NCBI GenBank assembly: GCA_943914475.1
Contig: CALUCE010000001.1
Location: 141,374 to 205,373 of the forward strand
Direction of reading: 5' to 3'
From: an uncultured Anaerococcus sp.
Lineage (GTDB): Bacteria; Bacillota; Clostridia; Tissierellales; Peptoniphilaceae
Length of the DNA stretch: 64,000 bases
In this document: positions 35,516 to 46,600 of the stretch, in pieces
How the letters are laid out: each line of letters opens with the position of its first letter
Numbering within the stretch: position 1 is the first letter of the stretch
Notes under the pieces: model-generated
Database searches by the model: none
Told to the model about the DNA's origin: nothing
The model's input: only the letters and a program-made list of their open reading frames with translations
Translations under genes and position numbers: made by a program

Positions 35516-36523
35516 ATGACAACAAAAGTAGCAATTAACGGATTTGGTAGAATAGGTAGACTTACTCTCAGAAGAATCAATGAAGTAGCTGAAGATATCG
35601 AAGTTGTAGCAATCAATGACCTTATTGACAAAAAAGGATTATTGTATGCTTTCAAATACGATACAGCTCAAGGCAGATTCCAAGGAGATGCAGAACTTAC
35701 TGATGACGGATTCAAAATTAATGGAAAAGACATCAAAGTATTTGCTGAAAAAGACCCAGCAAACCTTCCATGGAAAGACCTTGATGTAGACGTAGTTCTA
35801 GAATGTACTGGATTCTTTACTAAAAAAGAAGCTGCTGAAGCTCACATCGAAGCAGGAGCTAAAAAAGTACTAATTTCTGCACCTGGTAAAGGTGACATGA
35901 AAACTATCGTATATGGCGTAAACCACGACATACTTGATGGAAGCGAAACAGTTGTTTCTGCAGCAAGCTGTACAACAAACTGCCTAGCTCCAATGGTAAA
36001 CGTACTAATTAAAGAATTCGGATTTGTATCTGGTCAAATGTCTACAATCCACGCTTACACAGCTACACAAGCTATCCAAGACACACCTGCTTCTAAGAAA
36101 GACTTAAGAGGTGGACGTGCTGCTGCTCAAAATACAATCCCAGCATCAACAGGTGCTGCAAAAGCTGTAGGACTTGTACTTCCAGAAGTAAATGGTAAAC
36201 TTGATGGTTCTGCTCTAAGAGTACCAACAATTACCGGTTCAATCACAGAACTTTACTCAGTACTTGAAAAGAAAGTAACAGTAGAAGAAGTAAATGCAGC
36301 TATGAAAAAATATGAAAATGATGCATTTGCATATACAGAAGATGATATAGTATCAAGTGATATCATTGGATACCCAGCAGGTTCGATCTTTGATTCACAA
36401 CTTACAAAAGTTGTAGAAGGTGAAGATGGAACACAAGTTGTTAAGACAGTTGCTTGGTATGATAATGAAATGGGATACGTATCTAACTTAGTTAGAACAC
36501 TTCACTATCTAGCAAATCTTTAA
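35516..36523 (+). CDS. gap: Glyceraldehyde-3-phosphate dehydrogenase
   Basis: A 335-residue phosphorylating dehydrogenase of glycolysis. NAD-binding [10 protein letters not shown] is at the N-terminus and the active-site Cys lies in [10 protein letters not shown] (about residues 150-159). The codon choice is strongly biased, as expected for a highly expressed gene. Its own promoter precedes it and an intrinsic terminator follows it, before pgk. No cggR-type regulator gene lies upstream. Confidence 0.98.
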   Translation: MTTKVAINGFGRIGRLTLRRINEVAEDIEVVAINDLIDKKGLLYAFKYDTAQGRFQGDAELTDDGFKINGKDIKVFAEKDPANLPWKDLDVDVVLECTGFFTKKEAAEAHIEAGAKKVLISAPGKGDMKTIVYGVNHDILDGSETVVSAASCTTNCLAPMVNVLIKEFGFVSGQMSTIHAYTATQAIQDTPASKKDLRGGRAAAQNTIPASTGAAKAVGLVLPEVNGKLDGSALRVPTITGSITELYSVLEKKVTVEEVNAAMKKYENDAFAYTEDDIVSSDIIGYPAGSIFDSQLTKVVEGEDGTQVVKTVAWYDNEMGYVSNLVRTLHYLANL

Positions 36524-36534
36524 GAGTTAAAAAT

Positions 36535-36559
36535 AGGCGGGATAAGTCTCGCCTTTTTT
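36535..36559 (+). terminator. Intrinsic terminator between gap and pgk
   Basis: An 8-bp stem AGGCGGGA / TCTCGCCT (one G-U pair) with TAAG loop is followed by six T. It is 11 bases after the gap stop and would set gap expression above the rest of the operon. Confidence 0.9.
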
Positions 36560-36581
36560 CAAGCTAATTACGAGGAGTATT

Positions 36582-37778
36582 ATGAATAAAAAAACCGTAA
36601 AAGATCTAAATGTTGGTGGCAAAAAAGTTCTTGTTAGAGTTGACTTTAACGTTCCTCTAGCTAAAGATGGATCAGGAACCATAACAGATGATTCAAGAAT
36701 AAGAGCTGCTTTACCAACTATAGATTATTTATTAGAAAATGATGCAAGTGTAATCCTAATAAGTCACTTGGGTAGACCAGGTGGAGAAGCAAAAGAAGAA
36801 TTTTCTCTAAAACCTGTTGCTAAGTGGCTAGAAGAAAAATACAGTGATAAATTTCATTTCTTCCCATCAGATACAGTTGTAGATGATAAGGTAAAAGAAT
36901 CTGTAGAAAATTTAAAGGCTGGAGAAGTTTGCTTACTAGAAAACACCAGATTTATAAAGGGTGAAACCAAAAACAATGCTGACTTTTCTAAAGAGCTTGC
37001 AAGCCTAGCAGACCTTTATGTAAATGATGCTTTTGGTACATCTCACAGAGCTCATTCTTCAAACGTTGGAGTAGCAAGTATCTTACCTTCAGCTGTAGGA
37101 TTTTTAATAGAAAAAGAAATTTCCTTCATTGGAAAAGCTCTACAAGATCCAGAAAGACCATTTGTTGCTATACTTGGGGGAGCCAAAGTTTCAGATAAGA
37201 TTGGTGTTATAGAAAATCTTATAGGAAAAGTTGATACTATCCTAATCGGTGGTGGTATGGCTTATACCTTCTTAAAGGCCCAAGGCAAGGAAATTGGTAA
37301 ATCTTTACTAGAAGAAGACAAGATGGAATTAAGTCTTGAACTTGTAGAAAAAGCTAAGGCCAATAATGTAAACCTCCTTCTACCAGTAGATGCTATAATA
37401 GCAGATGAGATTAAAGAAGGTATAGATACAGAAATAGTTGATATTGATTCAATACCTAGCGATAAAGAAGCTCTTGATATAGGACCTAAGACAGCAGAAA
37501 TCTTTGCTAAAGAAATCAAAAAAGCAAAAACAGTTGTATGGAATGGACCTATGGGTGTATTCGAAGTTAAAGGCTTTGATAATGGTACCAACGCCATAGC
37601 TAAAGCTTTATCTGAAGTTGATGGAGTTACTATAGTAGGTGGTGGAGATAGTGCCCTTGCAGTAGAACTTGCTGGTCTTAAAGACAAAATAAGCCATGTT
37701 TCTACAGGTGGTGGTGCTTCCTTAGAATTCTTAGAAGGAAAAGACCTACCAGGTATATCTTGTATTGAAGATAAATAA
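36582..37778 (+). CDS. pgk: Phosphoglycerate kinase
   Basis: A 398-residue glycolytic kinase that makes ATP from 1,3-bisphosphoglycerate. Substrate-binding VRVDFNVPL (about residues 20-28), GRPGG near 67 and the C-terminal GGGDSALAVE nucleotide site are complete. The stop lies 9 bases before tpiA, and CGAGGAG is the ribosome binding site. No promoter is clear between the gap terminator and this start, so expression may rest on readthrough. Confidence 0.98.
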   Translation: MNKKTVKDLNVGGKKVLVRVDFNVPLAKDGSGTITDDSRIRAALPTIDYLLENDASVILISHLGRPGGEAKEEFSLKPVAKWLEEKYSDKFHFFPSDTVVDDKVKESVENLKAGEVCLLENTRFIKGETKNNADFSKELASLADLYVNDAFGTSHRAHSSNVGVASILPSAVGFLIEKEISFIGKALQDPERPFVAILGGAKVSDKIGVIENLIGKVDTILIGGGMAYTFLKAQGKEIGKSLLEEDKMELSLELVEKAKANNVNLLLPVDAIIADEIKEGIDTEIVDIDSIPSDKEALDIGPKTAEIFAKEIKKAKTVVWNGPMGVFEVKGFDNGTNAIAKALSEVDGVTIVGGGDSALAVELAGLKDKISHVSTGGGASLEFLEGKDLPGISCIEDK

Positions 37779-37787
37779 GGAGTAAAA

Positions 37788-38534
37788 ATGCGTAAACCAG
37801 TAATTGTTGGAAATTGGAAGATGAATCTAGGTCCAAAAGAAGCAAGAGAACTTCTTACAGAAGTTAAAGAAATGGACCTTGATACAAGTGTTGAACACGG
37901 TTTTTGTGTACCAGCTATAAATCTTTTGGTAGCAGAAGAAGTTCTTAGTGGAACAGATATCAAGTTTGGTGCAGAAAACATGTACTACGAAGAAAGTGGT
38001 GCCTTCACTGGAGAAATCTCTCCAACCATGCTTACAGAAGTTGGTGCAGATTATGTAATTCTTGGACACTCTGAAAGAAGACAATACTTCAAAGAAGATA
38101 ACGAACTAATAAATAAAAAAGTTCTTGCTGCCCTAGACCACAAGCTTACTCCAATTCTTTGTGTTGGTGAAACATTAGAAGAAAGAGAAGCTAACAAGGC
38201 AGAAGAAGTAGTAAAAGAAGAAGTTATAAAGGGTCTTGAAGGCGTTAAAGAAGCAGACAAAGTAATAATTGCCTATGAACCAATCTGGGCTATAGGTACA
38301 GGTAAAACTGCTTCTGCAGAAGATGCAGATTCTATGTGTGGCTACATAAGAAGCCTAATAGAAGAGCTTTACGACAAAGATACTGCTGATAAGATCAGAA
38401 TCCAATATGGTGGATCAATGAAACCAGCCAATGTTAAAGAACTTTTAGCCAAAGAAAATATCGATGGTGGTTTGATAGGTGGAGCAAGCCTTAAGGCTAG
38501 TGACTTTGAACAATTAGTAAACTTTAAAAAATAA
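37788..38534 (+). CDS. tpiA: Triosephosphate isomerase
   Basis: A 248-residue TIM barrel. The catalytic Lys is in GNWKMN (residues 8-13), His in GHSERR near 95, and Glu in AYEPIWAIGTG near 164. The phosphate loop GGSMKPAN and GGASL are present. It sits between pgk and eno, where many Firmicutes have gpmI after tpiA; that gene is absent here. Confidence 0.98.
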   Translation: MRKPVIVGNWKMNLGPKEARELLTEVKEMDLDTSVEHGFCVPAINLLVAEEVLSGTDIKFGAENMYYEESGAFTGEISPTMLTEVGADYVILGHSERRQYFKEDNELINKKVLAALDHKLTPILCVGETLEEREANKAEEVVKEEVIKGLEGVKEADKVIIAYEPIWAIGTGKTASAEDADSMCGYIRSLIEELYDKDTADKIRIQYGGSMKPANVKELLAKENIDGGLIGGASLKASDFEQLVNFKK

Positions 38535-39842
<1,308 letters not shown>

Positions 39843-39856
39843 GTATTATTAAATTT

Positions 39857-39897
39857 AAACAAAGAGGGGTAGAATAAGATAAAGCCCCTCTTTTGTT
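39857..39897 (+). terminator. Terminator after eno
   Basis: A core stem AGAGGGG / CCCCTCT (39863-39869 / 39885-39891), extended by AACAA-type pairs, is followed by TTTTGTT. The -35 box of the secG promoter begins in its tail. Confidence 0.88.
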
Positions 39898-39924
39898 GTA
39901 AAATACTTAAATATGTGGTATTAT
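39896..39924 (+). promoter_or_regulatory. Promoter of secG
   Basis: -35 TTGTAA (39896-39901), 17-bp spacer and -10 TATTAT (39919-39924) with an extended TGG just before it. The ribosome binding site GGAGGTG follows at 39942-39948. Confidence 0.7.
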
Positions 39925-39952
39925 TATTTAGTATGAAAACGGAGGTGTTTGT

Positions 39953-40180
39953 ATGCAATCATTTTTGACAGTATTACTTATGATCGTATCCTTGGTTATA
40001 GTAATAGCAGTTACCATGCAAGACCCAAAAACAGAAGGACTTGGTACCCTAGGTGGTACAGAAACCAACGTTTTTGGTAGAAGTGCACACAAATCTAAAA
40101 ATGAGACGCTTGATAAAGTTGTAATAGCTGGAGGAGTTTTACTTTTCTTATTAAGTATAATTTTATTGGCAGTTCAATAA
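39953..40180 (+). CDS. secG: Preprotein translocase subunit SecG
   Basis: A 75-residue membrane protein with two helices (about 3-22 and 54-74) joined by a loop containing GTLGGTETNVFGRSA, the SecG signature. It supports SecYE during protein export. It stands before rnr and smpB, as in most Firmicutes. A terminator-like hairpin lies between secG and rnr. Confidence 0.93.
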   Translation: MQSFLTVLLMIVSLVIVIAVTMQDPKTEGLGTLGGTETNVFGRSAHKSKNETLDKVVIAGGVLLFLLSIILLAVQ

Positions 40181-40212
40181 GGGGCTAGAACTCTTTGATG
40201 AGAAATTATCAT

Positions 40213-40235
40213 AGAGGCGTGGCCTCTTTTTATTT
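40213..40235 (+). terminator. Intrinsic terminator between secG and rnr
   Basis: A 6-bp stem AGAGGC / GCCTCT with a GTG loop is followed by a T-rich tail (TTTTTATTTT). It lies 12 bases before the rnr start codon, so it can only lower, not block, rnr transcription unless another promoter exists. Confidence 0.8.
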
Positions 40236-40246
40236 TAGGAGAATAA

Positions 40247-42364
40247 ATGAACACAAAAGATTTAATATTAAATATAATAAACGATGATGAATACAAACCA
40301 ACCACCTTGGAAGGTTTGGGGAAATTTTTACAGGTAGATAAATATACCAAAAAAGCTTTAAAAGACCTGATTAAAGAACTTGGAAAAGATGGAGAAATAA
40401 GAATAACATCCAAAGGAAAAATCCTACCCCTAACAGAAAAAGAAAAGTCATTAGTTGGAAAGCTTGCTATGGCTCAGGGAGGATATGGATTTTTTGTATC
40501 AGATAACCCAAACTTTGAAGATGTCTTTATAGCTGGAAATAAGTTAAATACAGCCCAAAACAATGATAGGGTAAAAATAGAAATTACCAAAGGAAAAGAT
40601 GAGGGAAGAAAAGCAGAAGGTAGGGTTGTAGAAATCCTTGAAAGAGCAAATACAGGCTTTGTAGGAACCTATCAAAAAAATAAGGGTTTTGGATTTGTAA
40701 TAGCTGATGATAAGTCCATAGATGATGTATATATCGATAAGAAATTTTCTATGGGAGCCAAAAATAAGGATAAGGTAGTAGTAGAAATTATTTCTTATCC
40801 TAAAAAAGGATCTCCAGAAGGAAGAATAGTAGAAATTCTTGGTAGTATCAATGATAAAAATATCGACATAATCTCGTCTATAAGAAGCCATGGTATACCA
40901 AGTGAATTTTCCAAAAAAACAAAAAAAGAGCTTTTGTATATAAAAGACCATGTAAGTACAAAGGAGAAAGAAGGCAGACTAGACTTAAGAGACTTGTTTA
41001 CTGTAACTATGGACGGTAGGGATTCCAAAGATTTTGATGATGCTATTTCTATAGAAAAAAATGGGCCTAACTTTGATCTTTATGTCCATATAGCTGATGT
41101 TGCCCATTACGTTAAAAAACATACGGCTATTGATGACGATGCCTTTGCCAGGGGAAACTCTACTTACCTTTATAATATAGTAGTTCCTATGCTTTCTAAA
41201 GAATTATCTAATGGCATATGTTCTCTAAACCCAAACGAAGAAAGACTTTCTATCACTGCAAAAATGACCATAGACCAAAATGGAAAGGTCATAGACAACA
41301 GCTTTAGTGAATCGCTTATTATAAGTGACTATAGATTAGTATATGATGATGTAAATTCTTATATAGATGATGGAGAAGAAGATGTCTATGATGATCCTGT
41401 CCTTAAAGAAAAACTTAGAGACTTTGAGACTCTTTATAAGATTTTAAATAAGAAAAGAAGACAAAGAGGATCTATAGATTTTGATTTTACTGAAAGTCAA
41501 ATAGATGTAACAGATGATGGAGAGGTTTTAAATATTTCTACCTTTGAAAGAGGTTCAGGAAATAGAATGATAGAAGAATTTATGTTGGTAGCTAACGAGA
41601 CAGTTTCTAGCCTCTTTGCCTTTATGGATTTTCCTTTTATTTATAGGATCCATGAAGAACCTAAAAAAGAAAAGGTAGAAAGTTTTAAGAAAATTTTAAA
41701 TAGCCTTGGCTATAATATTAGAGGAAACGAACTACATCCCAAAGACTTCCAACGTATCTTGAAGGAGGTAAAGGGTAAGGATGAGGAAAGTCTTGTAAAT
41801 ATGCTAATGCTAAGAACTATGCAAAAGGCTAAATATTCTGAAGAAAGGAAGGCTCACTTTGGACTTTCAACAGAATTTTATACTCACTTCACTTCTCCTA
41901 TTAGGAGATATCCTGACCTTATAGTTCATAGGCTTTTAAAAAGATTTATTAATAACAAACTATTTAACTTAAATAGGACTTCCCTAGAAGAAGACTTGGC
42001 CAAAGAAGCAGACCATCTTTCCATAACAGAAAGACGCAGCGAGGACTGTGAAAGGGATGTGGAAGACCTAATGAAGTGTAAGTATATGGAAAAGTACCTG
42101 GGTGAGGAATTTACCGGTAGGATTTCATCTGTTACCGAATTTGGGATTTTTGTGGAACTTGAAAATACAGTTGAAGGTTTATTCATGTACAAGTTTTCAG
42201 AAGATAGGTTTGACTATATAGATGAGGAACTTGTCGCCTTTAATGTAGACAAAAAACTCAGATATAGAATAGGTCAAGAAGTTAGAGTAAGACTTAGAGA
42301 TGTTGATGTAGAGAAAAGAAATATAGATTTTGATTTGGTGGATTATGAAAAAGATATTAGCTAA
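40247..42364 (+). CDS. rnr: Ribonuclease R
   Basis: A 705-residue 3'-5' exoribonuclease. Order: N-terminal winged helix (1-65), cold-shock domains (about 75-215), the RNB catalytic domain with DGRDSKDFDDAIS near 260 and a second Asp-rich part, and the C-terminal S1 domain (GRISSVTEFGIFVELENTVE, about 622-641). RNase R degrades structured RNA and works with SmpB/tmRNA in ribosome rescue. Its 3' end overlaps smpB by 20 bases. Confidence 0.96.
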   Translation: MNTKDLILNIINDDEYKPTTLEGLGKFLQVDKYTKKALKDLIKELGKDGEIRITSKGKILPLTEKEKSLVGKLAMAQGGYGFFVSDNPNFEDVFIAGNKLNTAQNNDRVKIEITKGKDEGRKAEGRVVEILERANTGFVGTYQKNKGFGFVIADDKSIDDVYIDKKFSMGAKNKDKVVVEIISYPKKGSPEGRIVEILGSINDKNIDIISSIRSHGIPSEFSKKTKKELLYIKDHVSTKEKEGRLDLRDLFTVTMDGRDSKDFDDAISIEKNGPNFDLYVHIADVAHYVKKHTAIDDDAFARGNSTYLYNIVVPMLSKELSNGICSLNPNEERLSITAKMTIDQNGKVIDNSFSESLIISDYRLVYDDVNSYIDDGEEDVYDDPVLKEKLRDFETLYKILNKKRRQRGSIDFDFTESQIDVTDDGEVLNISTFERGSGNRMIEEFMLVANETVSSLFAFMDFPFIYRIHEEPKKEKVESFKKILNSLGYNIRGNELHPKDFQRILKEVKGKDEESLVNMLMLRTMQKAKYSEERKAHFGLSTEFYTHFTSPIRRYPDLIVHRLLKRFINNKLFNLNRTSLEEDLAKEADHLSITERRSEDCERDVEDLMKCKYMEKYLGEEFTGRISSVTEFGIFVELENTVEGLFMYKFSEDRFDYIDEELVAFNVDKKLRYRIGQEVRVRLRDVDVEKRNIDFDLVDYEKDIS

Positions 42365-42791
42365 TAATAAAAAAGCAAGGCATGATTATTTTTTAGAAAA
42401 AAAATATGAAGCTGGTATAGAGTTAAAAGGCATAGAAGTTAAGTCTATTAGAACAGGCAAGCTTTCAATTAAAGAAGCTCACGTGGGTGACTACAAGGGA
42501 GAGCTGTATATCTATGATATGCACGTAACTCCTTTTGAAAATGCCTATGAGAAAAATATAGATCCAGTTAGGAGAAGAAAACTTCTCCTCCACAGAAAAG
42601 AGATAGATAGTCTTATAGGTAAGAAAACCCAAGCAGGTTATACTATAGTAGTTAACTCAATATATTTGAAAGATAATCTTATAAAGGCTGAGATTGCTCT
42701 TGCTAGAGGTAAGAAACTTCACGATAAAAGAGAAACTTTAAAGAAAAGAGATGACCAAAGACGTATTGATAGAGCTTTAAAACAATATTAG
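42345..42791 (+). CDS. smpB: SsrA-binding protein SmpB
   Basis: A 148-residue RNA-binding protein that delivers tmRNA to stalled ribosomes. It begins MKKILANNKKARHDYF and has GIELKGIEVKSIRTGKLSI and the C-terminal GKKLHDKRETLKKRDDQRRI helix. I chose the ATG at 42345 with GGTGG upstream. The tmRNA gene (ssrA), which often follows, is not in the 122 bases downstream. Confidence 0.96.
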   Translation: MKKILANNKKARHDYFLEKKYEAGIELKGIEVKSIRTGKLSIKEAHVGDYKGELYIYDMHVTPFENAYEKNIDPVRRRKLLLHRKEIDSLIGKKTQAGYTIVVNSIYLKDNLIKAEIALARGKKLHDKRETLKKRDDQRRIDRALKQY

Positions 42792-42850
42792 ATTGTGTTG
42801 AAAATAAGCTAAAAAAGAATAGAATAATAGTATCAATTTAAATAAATCAT

Positions 42851-42883
42851 AAGTTCAATTTTTTGGACTTTTGATTTTTTTTA
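42851..42883 (+). terminator. Weak terminator-like hairpin after smpB
   Basis: AAGTTC / GGACTT can pair (one G-U) around an A/T loop, followed by GATTTTTTTT. The stem is weak, so termination is likely only partial. Confidence 0.45.
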
Positions 42884-42913
42884 ATCTGTTAATACGAATT
42901 TTATGGAGATACA

Positions 42914-43615
42914 ATGGCATATATAGAACTAAAAGATGTTTGTAAATACTTTGAAGTAGGTGATAACAAAATAACTGCCAATGACAATATTAACATCGAT
43001 ATTGGAGAGGGGGAACTGGTTATTATTGTTGGAGCCTCGGGAGCTGGCAAGACCACCCTCTTAAATATGATAGGGGGTATGGATAGGGCAAGCTCTGGTG
43101 AAATAAATATAGATGGCAAGAACTTGAGTGATCTTAGTGAAAGAGAGCTAACCAAGTACAGAAGAGATGATGTGGGTTTTGTCTTTCAATTTTATAATTT
43201 AATACCAAACCTTACAGCTATGGAAAATGTTGAACTTGCTGCAGAAATAGCAAAGGATCCTTTAAAGGCTGAAGATGCCTTGGAAGGAGTTGGTCTATCT
43301 AAAAGAGCAGACAACTTCCCATCCCAACTTTCAGGAGGAGAACAACAAAGGGTGGCCATAGCTCGTGCTATAGCTAAAAATCCTAAGCTTCTTCTTTGTG
43401 ATGAGCCAACAGGAGCCCTAGACTATAGAACTGGTAAGTCTATTTTAAAACTTTTGCAAAAAACTGCCAGAGATTTTGGGACCACAGTTTTAATTATCAC
43501 CCATAATGGCGCTATAAAACCTATAGCCGATAAGGTGGTTGAGCTTAAAGACGGTAAGGTTGTGGATCTTTATACCAATGACCACCCTAAGGATATAGAA
43601 GATATAGAGTGGTGA
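42914..43615 (+). CDS. ABC transporter ATP-binding protein (MacB/LolD type)
   Basis: A 233-residue ATPase. Walker [10 protein letters not shown] (about residues 40-48), Q-loop [20 protein letters not shown], signature LSGGEQQR (about 139-146), Walker B LLLCDEP and the H-loop THN are complete. The class powers FtsX-like permeases for export or mechanotransmission. It ends one base before the permease gene, with which it should form the transporter. Confidence 0.95.
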   Translation: MAYIELKDVCKYFEVGDNKITANDNINIDIGEGELVIIVGASGAGKTTLLNMIGGMDRASSGEINIDGKNLSDLSERELTKYRRDDVGFVFQFYNLIPNLTAMENVELAAEIAKDPLKAEDALEGVGLSKRADNFPSQLSGGEQQRVAIARAIAKNPKLLLCDEPTGALDYRTGKSILKLLQKTARDFGTTVLIITHNGAIKPIADKVVELKDGKVVDLYTNDHPKDIEDIEW

Positions 43616-43616
43616 T

Positions 43617-46600
43617 ATGAAAAAGAATACTTTTGTAAAAAATACTCTAAGGGATATGAAGGATACCAAGGGAAAAATTCTATCAATTTTTGTTATGATT
43701 TTCCTTGCCTCAGCAGTTATAGTTGGTCTTGTTCTTACTGGACCATCTATGAGAAAAACTTTAAATAAAACCCTAAAGAAATACGACCATCCCGACCTAA
43801 CGGTAACATCTACCTATGGACTGGAATCAGAAGATCAGGTTCTTATAGAAAAGGATAAGGATATAGACCATGTCTATTATTCAAAAGTTTATGACGGTTT
43901 TCTAGATGATAAACTAATAAGAATAAAGTCGTTTTCTAAAGATACACCCAAGGTAAAGGTAGTAAAGGGGGAATATCCTAAAAACGATAAAGAAATAGTC
44001 CTAGACAGAAAGCTTAAGTCTGACTATAAAATAGGTGATGAGATTAAGTTTAAGCCTACTTCTAATCAAAAAATCGAAGATTATTTAAAAAATTCTTCAT
44101 ATAAGCTAGTAGGTTTTGCCGAGTCATCAGAATATCTTTTCCAAGATATAAGGGATGTAAGTAACACCGGAAAGAAAATGACAGATGGCTTTGCCCTAGT
44201 AAATGTTGATAATTTTAAAAAAGATACCCTAGGTCAAGCTAATATCTACTATAAGGATCTTAAAAATAAGGATAAAGTATCTGAAGAGTATGTTGACTAT
44301 GTAAAAGAAAAGAAAAAAGACTTAGAAGATAGACTGGACCAAAGACCTGAAGAAGCTTTAAAAGAGATTAAAAAAGATGCAAAAGAAGAGCTTGATGATT
44401 CTCAAAAAGAATTAAATGATTCAGAAAAAGAATTAAACGACAAGAAAAAAGAACTTGCAGATGCTAAAAAATCTCTTGAAGATGGTTTTAACCAATACGA
44501 AGAAGGCAAAAAAGATTTTTATCAGCAAATAAACCAAGGAGAAAAAAAGCTTCAGGACTCTAAAATACAATTAGATGAAGGAAAGAAGAAGCTGCAAGCT
44601 GGAAAAGCAGAATATCAAAAATCTCTAAATGACTTTAATAAGCAAATTAAAGCTAAGCAAGATCAGATAGATAAGGGAAAAGCCCAACTTGAAGAAGGAC
44701 AAGCTGAACTTGATCATGGTCTTAAGACCTACAAGGAAAACTTAGCTAAGCTTGATAAGGGTTTTGCTGGACAAAAAGACCAGCTAGACCTGCTAGCCCA
44801 AAGTCTTACCTATGATAAGGAAAACTTAGAGATGAGAGAAAAGTCCATAGAAGAAGAGAAATCAAGTCTATCTAGCATACAAGATTCTCTTGAAGAAATG
44901 GCCCCAGCAGATAGTCTTTATCTTGAAACCTTAGCTAAGGTTGAAAAGCTAGAAAAAGATTTAGAAAAAGAGAAAACAGAGCTTGAAGTAAAGACCAAGG
45001 CTTATGAGGAGAAATCTTATAAGTATAAGCTAGGCAAGGAAGAATTTGACTCTGTCTACGGAAAGGCTAAACTACCTCTAGATGAGGCAAAAGAAGAACT
45101 AGATAGTAAGCAAGGTCAACTAGATCAAAAAAGAAAGGACCTAGATCAAGGTCAAGCCCTTTTAAATGAAAATAAGAAAAAGGGTCAAAGAGAACTTGAT
45201 CAAGCTCAAAAAGAATTATCAAGTCAAGAAGCAAAATTAAATGAGGGCCTAAGCCAATACAATCAAGGTCTAAAGGATTTAGAAAAAAATAAAATAGATG
45301 GAAAAAATAAACTTAAATCATCTTATAGCGAGCTAGTTGATAAGCTAGATGAATATAAGAAGGGTAAAAAAGAGTTTGAAGATAAGGAAGCTGATGCCAG
45401 AAAAGAAATCAAGGATGGCAAAAAGGAAATAAAAGACGAAAGAAAGAAACTTTTAAAGCTTAAAAAACCAGTATATGATGTGGGTTACAATAGAGATAAC
45501 GAAGCTATAAAGACCTATTACAAAAACTCACAAAATATAGATGAGCTAACCAAAGTATTTCCAACCTTCTTTTACTTTGTAGCCATACTAGTAACTCTTA
45601 CAACCATGAGAAGGTATATAGAAGAGCAAAAATCTCACGTAGGAACCTTAAAATCTCTTGGTTATACTAATAGGGATATAGCAAATAAGTTTTATATCTA
45701 CGGGCTACTACCAACTTTATTTGGGGCAATCTTTGGAACTATATTTGGTAAGTATGTCTTAACTACAGTAATATTTAAGGCTTACTCTACTGGCTTTAGT
45801 GTTATAAGTATGCAGCTTATAGATTCATTTTTAATAATACTTGCAACTATAGCCCTTTCTATGTTCCTAATATATTTGACGATTTTCTTAACCAATAGAC
45901 AATCTGTCAACGAAGTTACTGCAAATCTTTTAAGAGGAAAGGCACCAAAGAAAGGTTCAAGAATTTTCATAGAGAAAGTTGACTTTATTTGGAAGAGACT
46001 ATCCTTTATGCAAAAGGTAACCTTTAGAAACATCTTTAGATACAAATCTAGGATGTATATGACCTTGTTTGGGGTGGCGGGTTGTACGGCACTTTTATTC
46101 TTTGGATTTGCCATGCAAGATGCTATCAAGGATACATCAACTATCCAAAGAAACGAGCTAACCCACTATGATGCTATAGTTGTTTATGATAATGAAGCAG
46201 ATGATAAGGATCTTGATTCCTTAAATAAAACCATGGATGATTTTAAATCTATGAAAATTATCTACCAACAAGGTGAGGTCCAAGCTGAAGATAAGAAAAT
46301 GGATGTAAACCTAATGGCCTTTGAAGATAAGGATAGGGTAAAAGACTTTATCACCCTTAGAGATACCAAAAAAGAAGGCCTAGAAATTAAGGAAAAAGGT
46401 GCTATTATCACCGACAATTTGGCCAAGGAAAATAAGCTAAAAGTTGGAGATAGTCTAGAGTTTGAAGATAAAGATAATAATACTCGTAAACTTAAGATAT
46501 CAGCCATAGCTGAAAACTACTTGGAAGATTATATATACATTTCCAAGGAAGAATATGAAAAAGTCTTTGGCAAAGATGATGACTACAATGCTCAACTTCT

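Noticed and set aside
37262..37981. A 239-codon open frame antisense to pgk and tpiA
   Set aside because: It lies opposite two highly conserved glycolytic genes, is Ser/Ile/Leu-rich without motifs, and has no ribosome binding site.
42792..42913. tmRNA (ssrA) after smpB
   Set aside because: The gap is only 122 bases, too short for a tmRNA of about 350, and has no tRNA-like end.
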